This document shows, in pieces, positions 58,737 to 64,000 of a stretch of DNA of 64,000 nt (positions are counted from its first letter, which is position 1; each line of letters begins with the position of its first letter). The translations under genes were made by a program, and so were the position numbers. Under the pieces are notes generated by a model. It was not told the origin of the DNA, ran no database searches, and saw nothing but the letters and a program-made list of their open reading frames with translations. Source of the stretch: Hominenteromicrobium sp900549945 (GTDB lineage: Bacteria > Bacillota > Clostridia > Oscillospirales > Acutalibacteraceae); contig CABRNK010000010.1 in assembly GCA_902472305.1 (NCBI GenBank), forward strand, positions 17,463 to 81,462. The letters run 5' to 3'.

Positions 58737-59354
58737 ATGCAGGAAAATTCACCGGTTACATTGAAGAAAATCCAAGAAGCCGCGATGGAGGAGTTCGCCG
58801 AAAAGGGCTTTCACGGCGCCTCTCTGCGGCAGATCGTGAAGCAGGCCGGGGTAACCACCGGCGCCTTTTACGGTTACTTTTCCAGCAAGGAGGCACTGTT
58901 TGCCTCTATCGTAGAGCCCCATGCCGCCGCCCTGATGGGCAGGTTCATGGCGGCGCAGATCTCCTTTGCCGAGCTGCCCGAGCAGGATCAGCCGGCGCGC
59001 ATGGGCGAGGAATCCGGCGCCTATATCCATTGGATGCTGGATTATATCTGCCTGCACCGCGAGCCTGTAAAGCTGCTGCTGGGCCGCTCGGAGGGCACAA
59101 GCTACGAGAATTTCGTCCACAATATGGTGGAGGTCGAGGTCGAATCCACCCTGCAGTATATCGAGGTGCTCCGCCGTTTGGGGCAGAATGTGCCGGAGGT
59201 GGACCGGCAGATGTGCCACATCCTCGCGAGCGGCATGTTCAGCGGTATTTTTGAGGTGGTTGTCCACGACATGCCCTACGAGCAGGCGGTTCGCTATGTG
59301 GAGCAGCTTCGGGCATTCTACACAGCCGGCTGGGCGCGGCTGATGACGCCGTGA
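58737..59354 (+). CDS. TetR/AcrR-family transcriptional regulator
   Basis: A 205-residue protein with an N-terminal TetR helix-turn-helix (EEFAEKGFHGASLRQIVKQAGVTTGAFYGYFSSKEALFASI) and a variable helical ligand domain. Start ATG 58737 has ACGGAG upstream. It precedes a two-gene ABC exporter on the same strand, so it probably represses the exporter, itself, or both. The ligand is unknown. Confidence 0.88.
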   Translation: MQENSPVTLKKIQEAAMEEFAEKGFHGASLRQIVKQAGVTTGAFYGYFSSKEALFASIVEPHAAALMGRFMAAQISFAELPEQDQPARMGEESGAYIHWMLDYICLHREPVKLLLGRSEGTSYENFVHNMVEVEVESTLQYIEVLRRLGQNVPEVDRQMCHILASGMFSGIFEVVVHDMPYEQAVRYVEQLRAFYTAGWARLMTP

Positions 59355-59367
59355 CGGCCGGCAGACT

Positions 59368-59419
59368 GCGCTCTGTCCTGCGGCGGACAGAGCGCCTGCG
59401 TGCGCCCCCCTATTTTTTT
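59368..59419 (+). terminator. Terminator after tetR
   Basis: GCGCTCTGTCC (59368-59378) pairs perfectly with GGACAGAGCGC (59385-59395). A run of seven T follows about 17 bp later, farther than usual. Confidence 0.5.
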
Positions 59420-59425
59420 GCAAAT

Positions 59426-59445
59426 AGGTTAGTCTTAGCTAACTT
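59426..59445 (+). promoter_or_regulatory. Possible metal-dependent repressor box before the ABC exporter
   Basis: AGGTTAGTCTTAGCTAACTT contains GTTAG and CTAAC as inverted repeats and recalls DtxR/IdeR/MntR boxes (TTAGGTTAG facing CTAACCTAA), though with a wider centre. It lies about 80 bp before the exporter start. Confidence 0.3.
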
Positions 59446-59465
59446 ATTGATATTTATGATGGACA

Positions 59466-59490
59466 GCAGCCCGGCCGAAAACCGGGCTGC
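59466..59490 (+). other. Leader hairpin of the ABC exporter
   Basis: GCAGCCCGG pairs perfectly with CCGGGCTGC around seven bases, 34 bp before the start; no T run. It may stabilise the 5' end of the message. Confidence 0.45.
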
Positions 59491-59523
59491 CAGCCAAAGC
59501 AAATTGTAATAGGAGGTAATCCA

Positions 59524-61326
59524 ATGAAAAAAGAAAAGAAGAGCGACTTCGCGGTTTTGCTCGGCTATGCGGGCAGCCACAAGAGCCTGACCTTTTTGGG
59601 GCTGGCTCTGTCAGCGGTGTCCATGCTGCTGAGCATGGCGCCTTACATCTGCATCTGGCTCGCGGCCCGGGACCTGATCGCCGTCGCGCCGGCGTGGACG
59701 CAGGCGCAAAACGTCACCCAATACGGGTGGCTGGCGTTCGCCTTTGCGGTAGGCGGCATTGTGATCTATTTCGCGGGCCTGATGTGCACCCATCTTGCGG
59801 CGTTCCGCACGGCGTCCAACATCCGCAAGCAGGGCATCACCCACGTGATGCGGGCCCCGCTCGGCTTCTTCGACGCCAACGCCTCCGGCCTGATCCGCGG
59901 CCGGCTTGACGCGGCGGCCGCCGACACCGAAACGCTGCTTGCCCACAACCTCGCGGATATTGTGGGCACAATCGTCCTTTTCATCACCATGCTGGCGCTG
60001 ATGTTCGTCTTTGACTGGCGGATGGGCGCGGCCTGCCTGCTGGCAGCGGTGATCTCGGTGCTTGCAATGGGCTTCATGATGGGCGGCAAAAACGCCCATC
60101 TGATGGCGGCGTATCAGGCCGCGCAGGACCGCATGACCAAGGCGGGCACCGAGTATGTCCGCGGTATCCCGGTCGTGAAGATCTTCCAGCAGACGGTGTA
60201 TTCCTTTAAGGCGTTTCAGCAGGCCATCGAGGAGTACAGCAGCAAGGCCGAGCACTACCAGTCGAAAGTGTGCCGGGTTCCACAGTCGGTCAATCTGACC
60301 TTTACGGAGGGCGCGTTCGTGTTCCTTGTTCCCGCCGCGCTGTTTCTGGCGCCCGGCGCTCTGGCCAGCGGCGATTTTGCCGGCTTTGTCACGAATTTCG
60401 CTTTCTACGCGATATTCTCCGCCATCATCTCCACGGCGCTCGCCAAGATCATGTTTGCCGCCTCCGGCATGATGCTGGCTGGCACGGCGCTGGGCCGCAT
60501 CAGCAAGGTCATGGAAGCGCCCACGCTGAAGGCGCCCGAGCGCCCGCTGGCACCGAAGGGCAACCGGGTGGAATTTAAGGATGTGAGCTTTACCTATGAC
60601 GGCGCGGAAGTGCCCGCCCTCTCCCATGTTTCCTTCACGGCGGAGCCGGGCCAGACCGTGGCGCTGGTAGGGCCTTCCGGAGGCGGCAAGACCACCGCGG
60701 CCAGCCTGATCCCCCGCTTCTGGGACGCGACCTCGGGCACGGTGGAGGTCGGCGGCGTAGACGTGACCCGCATCGATCCCCACGTGCTCATGGATCAGGT
60801 GGCCTTCGTCTTTCAGAACAACCGCCTGTTTAAGACCTCTATTCTTGAGAATGTGCGCGTCGCCCGCCCCGAAGCCACGCGGGAACAGGTGCTCGCCGCG
60901 CTGACGGCCGCCCAGTGCGGCGACATTCTGGAAAAGCTGCCGGACGGCATCGACACACAGATCGGCGCCGAGGGCACCTACCTTTCCGGCGGCGAGCAGC
61001 AGCGCATCGCGCTGGCCCGCGCGATCCTCAAGGATGCCCCCATCATCGTACTGGACGAGGCCACGGCCTTTGCCGACCCGGAAAACGAAGTGCTGATCCA
61101 GAAAGCCTTTGCCGCGCTGACTCGTGGCCGAACCGTCATTATGATCGCCCACCGCCTTTCCACCGTCGTTGGCGCAGATAAGATCCTCGTGCTGGAGGCC
61201 GGGCGCATCGCCGAGCAGGGCACACACGCGGCGCTCACCGCAGCAGGCGGGCTGTATGCGCGGATGTGGGCCGATTATAACCGCGCGGTCCAGTGGAAAA
61301 TCACCAGCGAAAAGGAGGCAAAGTAA
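59524..61326 (+). CDS. ABC exporter half-transporter, subunit 1
   Basis: A 600-residue protein with six membrane helices in the first about 310 residues and a C-terminal ATPase: Walker A GPSGGGKTTAASL, signature YLSGGEQQRIALARAI, Walker B IIVLDEATAFADPENE, H-loop AHRLST. GGAGG lies just upstream. The EATAFADPENE form and pairing with a second half-transporter resemble IrtAB/YbtPQ-type heterodimers, some of which import siderophores despite an exporter fold. Direction and cargo are open. Confidence 0.9.
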   Translation: MKKEKKSDFAVLLGYAGSHKSLTFLGLALSAVSMLLSMAPYICIWLAARDLIAVAPAWTQAQNVTQYGWLAFAFAVGGIVIYFAGLMCTHLAAFRTASNIRKQGITHVMRAPLGFFDANASGLIRGRLDAAAADTETLLAHNLADIVGTIVLFITMLALMFVFDWRMGAACLLAAVISVLAMGFMMGGKNAHLMAAYQAAQDRMTKAGTEYVRGIPVVKIFQQTVYSFKAFQQAIEEYSSKAEHYQSKVCRVPQSVNLTFTEGAFVFLVPAALFLAPGALASGDFAGFVTNFAFYAIFSAIISTALAKIMFAASGMMLAGTALGRISKVMEAPTLKAPERPLAPKGNRVEFKDVSFTYDGAEVPALSHVSFTAEPGQTVALVGPSGGGKTTAASLIPRFWDATSGTVEVGGVDVTRIDPHVLMDQVAFVFQNNRLFKTSILENVRVARPEATREQVLAALTAAQCGDILEKLPDGIDTQIGAEGTYLSGGEQQRIALARAILKDAPIIVLDEATAFADPENEVLIQKAFAALTRGRTVIMIAHRLSTVVGADKILVLEAGRIAEQGTHAALTAAGGLYARMWADYNRAVQWKITSEKEAK

Positions 61327-63069
61327 GTGTTCAGCAAGAAGTTTCAGCGGAAATACGCCCTGACCGATCAGGGCGTGCGCAACACGAAAAAGGGCGCATT
61401 CTGGACGGTCATCGTCAATCTGATCGTCATGGGCGGCGCCAGCGTCCTGTATATAATGATGTCCGGCTTTATGGATACCCTGACGGACGGCTCTCCCCTG
61501 CCCAGCGCGGTGCTCGCCGTCGGGATGGTGGTGCTGTTCGTCGTCCTCTCGCTCGCGACCCACCTGCAGCAGTATGAGGCCACCTACGGGCTGGTATACA
61601 ACGAAGTCAAGGCGACGCGCCTCAGCCTTGCGGAGCGGCTGCGCAAGCTGCCTCTGGGCTACTTCGGCAAGCGCGATCTGGCCGATCTGACCGAGACTTT
61701 GATGCGCGACGTCAACAGTATGGAGCACGTCTGGTCCCATGTGCTCGGGTATCTGTACGGCTCCTACATCTCCACGGCGATCATCGCTGTCTGCCTGCTC
61801 GTGTACGACTGGAGGCTGGCAATCGCCTGCCTTTGGGGCGTCCCGGTTGCCTTTGGGCTGCTGTTCGGCAGCCGCAAGATCAGCAGCCGCAGCGCTGAAC
61901 GGACGAAAAAGGCCGCGGTTGCCGTTTCGGACGGCATTCAGGAGGCGCTGGAAAACGTGCGGGAGATCCGCGCCACCAATCAGGAGGAGCGATATCTCGA
62001 AGGGCTGAACCGGAAAATCGACGAGCACGAGCGGATCATGATCCGCGCCGAGCTCGGCACCGGAATCTTTGTCAATGCCGCCAGTGTGATCATGCGCCTC
62101 GGCGTAGCGACCACCATCCTTACGGGAGCCAGCCTGATCCTTTCCGGGCACATCGATTTTATGATCCTGTTCCTGTTCCTGCTGGTCATCACGCGGATTT
62201 ACGCGCCCTTTGACCAGAGCCTCGCGCTTATCGCGGAAATATTCGTCTCTCAGGTATCCGCCAACCGCATGCTGGAGATCTACGACACCCCGGCCGCGGA
62301 GGGCACCGAGACCTTCGCCCCCAAGGGGCACGACATCGTATTCGAGCACGTCGGTTTCGCCTACGACCAAAAGGAAGTTCTGCGCGACGTGAGCTTCACC
62401 GCCAAGGAAGGCGAGATCACGGCGCTGGTCGGTCCATCCGGCTCCGGCAAGAGCACCTGCGCGCGGCTTGCCGCAAGGCTGTGGGACGTCACCCGCGGCG
62501 CGGTCAAGGTCGGCGGCGTCGATATCTCCACCGTGGACCCGGAGGTGCTTCTCACCGATTACTCCATGGTGTTTCAAGACGTCGTCCTGTTTGACGACAC
62601 GGTGATGGAGAACATCCGCCTCGGCAAGCACGGCGCCACCGACGCCGAAGTGCTCGCCGCAGCCAAGGCTGCAAACTGCGATGAGTTCGCGCAAAAGCTG
62701 CCCGCAGGCTACAACACGCCCATCGGCGAAAACGGCGCCAAGCTCTCCGGCGGCGAGCGGCAGCGGATCTCGATCGCCCGGGCGCTCTTGAAAGACGCCC
62801 CGATCGTCCTGCTGGACGAGGCCACTGCCAGCTTGGATGTGGAAAACGAAACCAAGGTGCAGGGCGCGCTTTCCCGCCTGCTTTCCGGCAAGACCGTTCT
62901 GGTGATCGCCCACCGGATGCGCACTGTCGAAGCGGCCGATAAGATCGTCGTGCTGGCCGACGGCCGCGTCGCAGAGGAGGGCGCGCCGGCAGAGCTGATG
63001 GCAAAGGGCGGGCTCTACCGCCGCATGGTCGAGCTGCAGCAGCAAAGCGCCCGGTGGAGCTTGGAGTAA
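61327..63069 (+). CDS. ABC exporter half-transporter, subunit 2
   Basis: A 580-residue protein starting at a GTG immediately after the stop of subunit 1, with AAAAGGAGG 8 bp upstream. Six helices are followed by an ATPase with GPSGSGKSTCARL, KLSGGERQRISIARALL, IVLLDEATASLDVENE and AHRMRT. Both ATP sites of the predicted heterodimer keep their catalytic Glu. Probably coexpressed one-to-one with subunit 1. Confidence 0.9.
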   Translation: MFSKKFQRKYALTDQGVRNTKKGAFWTVIVNLIVMGGASVLYIMMSGFMDTLTDGSPLPSAVLAVGMVVLFVVLSLATHLQQYEATYGLVYNEVKATRLSLAERLRKLPLGYFGKRDLADLTETLMRDVNSMEHVWSHVLGYLYGSYISTAIIAVCLLVYDWRLAIACLWGVPVAFGLLFGSRKISSRSAERTKKAAVAVSDGIQEALENVREIRATNQEERYLEGLNRKIDEHERIMIRAELGTGIFVNAASVIMRLGVATTILTGASLILSGHIDFMILFLFLLVITRIYAPFDQSLALIAEIFVSQVSANRMLEIYDTPAAEGTETFAPKGHDIVFEHVGFAYDQKEVLRDVSFTAKEGEITALVGPSGSGKSTCARLAARLWDVTRGAVKVGGVDISTVDPEVLLTDYSMVFQDVVLFDDTVMENIRLGKHGATDAEVLAAAKAANCDEFAQKLPAGYNTPIGENGAKLSGGERQRISIARALLKDAPIVLLDEATASLDVENETKVQGALSRLLSGKTVLVIAHRMRTVEAADKIVVLADGRVAEEGAPAELMAKGGLYRRMVELQQQSARWSLE

Positions 63070-63128
63070 AAAACTACTGTGCGCTGTATCGGAACGCCGT
63101 TCCGCATACATTCGGTGCAGCACATAAA

Positions 63129-63163
63129 AAGCGGGGCGCAGCATTTTTCGCTATGCCCCGCTT
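63129..63163. terminator. Bidirectional terminator after the ABC exporter
   Basis: AAGCGGGGC pairs perfectly with GCCCCGCTT around a loop containing TTTTT. It separates the exporter from the convergent pseudogene. Confidence 0.65.
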
Positions 63164-63179
63164 CGATCATATGCGGATA

Positions 63180-63460
63180 TTACCCCAGCTTCCAGCCGAC
63201 AGCCTCTCTGCGGGCCGTGAGGAAATCCCTGTACAGGCCGGACTGTTCCGCCAGTTTCGGATGCGTCCCCTTTTGCACGATCCGCCCTTGCGCCGCCACG
63301 AGAATCTGGTCGTTCAGCGCCTCCACACTCATCTTCCGAATATCCTGCCCGCCGATTTTGACCGCGCCGCCCGTCACATCGTAATAATGCACCAGCAGCT
63401 TGGCCAGCGTCGGTTTGCCGCTGCCGGATATCCCCACAAGCGCGGTAAGGCTAGGAGGAT
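63180..63460 (-). pseudogene. Remnant of a third ABC half-transporter with internal deletion
   Basis: The frame reads LTALVGISGSGKPTLAKLL, IRKMSVEALNDQI, then jumps directly to LVAAQGRIVQKGTH and RREAVGWKLG. The Walker A region and the extreme C terminus of an exporter ATPase are thus fused, with about 120 residues missing, including the signature motif, Walker B and H-loop. The P-loop Ser is Pro. The entire membrane domain is gone as well. It is a nonfunctional relic of a transporter close to the IrtB type. Confidence 0.8.
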
Positions 63461-63479
63461 TGTACGAGGAGGAACGCGA

Positions 63480-63551
63480 ATGAACAATTCTGTTTTAAAG
63501 AAAACGGCAGCAATTTTTGCGAAAACACCGCTTCTAACAGCGAAAAAATAA
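63480..63551 (+). CDS. Short AgrD-leader-like peptide, possibly truncated
   Basis: A 23-residue frame (MNNSVLKKTAAIFAKTPLL followed by TAKK) with a very strong GAGGAGGAA ribosome site. The amphipathic, Lys-flanked helix resembles the N-terminal leader of cyclic lactone autoinducer (AgrD-type) precursors. The expected thiolactone core and acidic recognition tail are missing, because a stop follows at once. No agrB is nearby. It may be a relic or a bioactive small peptide. Confidence 0.35.
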   Translation: MNNSVLKKTAAIFAKTPLLTAKK

Positions 63552-63915
63552 GGGTTACCCTCGGCTTATTAAGGGATTATTCTGACCTTGCGCCCACTGT
63601 GGTGGTCATACGATTGAGGATCGCTTGAGGGAAGCGGAGCAACACTCTGTGAATTACTCCGCAAGAGAGGAAAAACGAGGTTCTCCTCCCCTGCCTATTA
63701 GTGCTATGAAAAAGCCCCCCCTTTTCAGAAGCGAGGAAAAACTCTTTTCAAAAGATGGCATATAGGGATTCAAATTCGAACGCTCGCCCGAGACGGCAAT
63801 TATCGGCAGCAGGTATTGTCCGATATGGCGCTGTTACATCTGTAAAGAAGGATAGCACAAACCGGTTGATTTCTTCCCGTGTCGAAGGCTTAAAATGGAT
63901 GTAAATGCAAAGATG
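63552..63915 (+). other. Unassigned, decayed-looking sequence
   Basis: About 360 bp with no credible gene. One plus-strand stretch (about 63590-63765) reads CAHCGGHTIEDRLREAEQH onward without a start codon, and its Cys-x-x-Cys end looks like a piece of a zinc-ribbon protein. A run of seven or more C at about 63713 and uneven base use suggest degenerate mobile DNA. Confidence 0.4.
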
Positions 63916-63951
63916 AGCGAGGCGGCCTATGGGATTGTAGGCCGCCTCGCT
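63916..63951. terminator. Strong hairpin after the minus-strand gene at the right edge
   Basis: AGCGAGGCGGCCTA pairs perfectly with TAGGCCGCCTCGCT around eight bases. It lies 12 bp beyond the stop codon of the edge gene on the minus strand. T runs are weak in both directions. Confidence 0.55.
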
Positions 63952-63963
63952 CTCTCATGAGGA

Positions 63964-64000
63964 TTACACCTTATTTTCCGGAATCTCTACCGCGATCAGC
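63964..64000 (-). CDS. C-terminal end of a gene entering from the right (partial)
   Basis: Minus-strand frame LIAVEIPENKV ending at TAA (63964-63966), followed by a strong hairpin. Too short to identify. Confidence 0.4.
   Translation of the reverse strand, partial: LIAVEIPENKV

Noticed and set aside
59611..63144. 1177-codon minus-strand open frame antisense to the ABC exporter genes
   Set aside because: GC-rich codon use leaves few antisense stops. It shows no domain, no ribosome site, and mirrors well-supported ABC genes.
63760..63800. Possible tRNA T-arm (TTCAAATTCGAA-like)
   Set aside because: No acceptor, D-arm or anticodon arm can be folded around it.

Overview
The window is a GC-rich (roughly 60 percent) chromosomal segment of a spore-forming, anaerobic member of the Clostridia, most like the Oscillospirales/Ruminococcaceae of the gut. 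The evidence is a Ger(x)C germination lipoprotein, CwlD and a SpoIIM-like protein, an oxygen-independent (cbi) cobalamin pathway, a T-box leader, clostridial gene order (tgt-yajC-TIGR04086, spoIIM-xerD) and strong AGGAGG ribosome sites. No rRNA, tRNA, CRISPR array or intact insertion sequence was seen.

Layout. 1-30.4 kb is mostly housekeeping. It holds the end of a germination operon, an asparagine-synthetase-like gene that has lost its catalytic residues, pcrA, an Eis-type acetyltransferase, tmk/DJ-1/formyl-THF ligase/mltG, a U32 peptidase, a class B PBP, and a T-box-controlled M42 aminopeptidase-alaS pair. HIT, a phosphoribosyltransferase, cwlD, radA, two Xer recombinases, spoIIM, proC, yajC and tgt follow. 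30.6-53.5 kb is one near-continuous minus-strand cobalamin block: promoter, cobalamin riboswitch, a vitamin B12-type ABC importer, a CGGC-domain protein, 19 biosynthetic genes (cbiK to cbiC, plus a miniature second CobU) and a second complete importer. It covers sirohydrochlorin to adenosylcobalamin, but not siroheme or lower-ligand base synthesis.

53.6-58.5 kb is the most unusual part: a plus-strand transcription unit, divergent from an HxlR regulator. It starts with a Cys-rich ACG-repeat peptide, a RiPP precursor of the ACGX type, followed by its radical SAM/SPASM enzyme, a frameshifted nitroreductase, a flavin reductase, a small unknown protein, a zinc-type macrodomain ADP-ribosylhydrolase and a class M sirtuin (SirTM). 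Genes from the radical SAM gene onward are 1-6 bp apart or overlap, so peptide modification and reversible protein ADP-ribosylation appear to be coexpressed. The lipoylation partners usually linked to SirTM (GcvH-L, LplA2) are not here.

58.7-63.1 kb holds a TetR regulator and a two-gene heterodimeric ABC exporter with a metal-repressor-like operator. The last kilobase is decayed: an internally deleted third ABC half-transporter, a short AgrD-leader-like peptide and noncoding sequence, then the 3' end of a minus-strand gene.

All calls come from reading the sequence and from recalled family motifs; no search or alignment was run.
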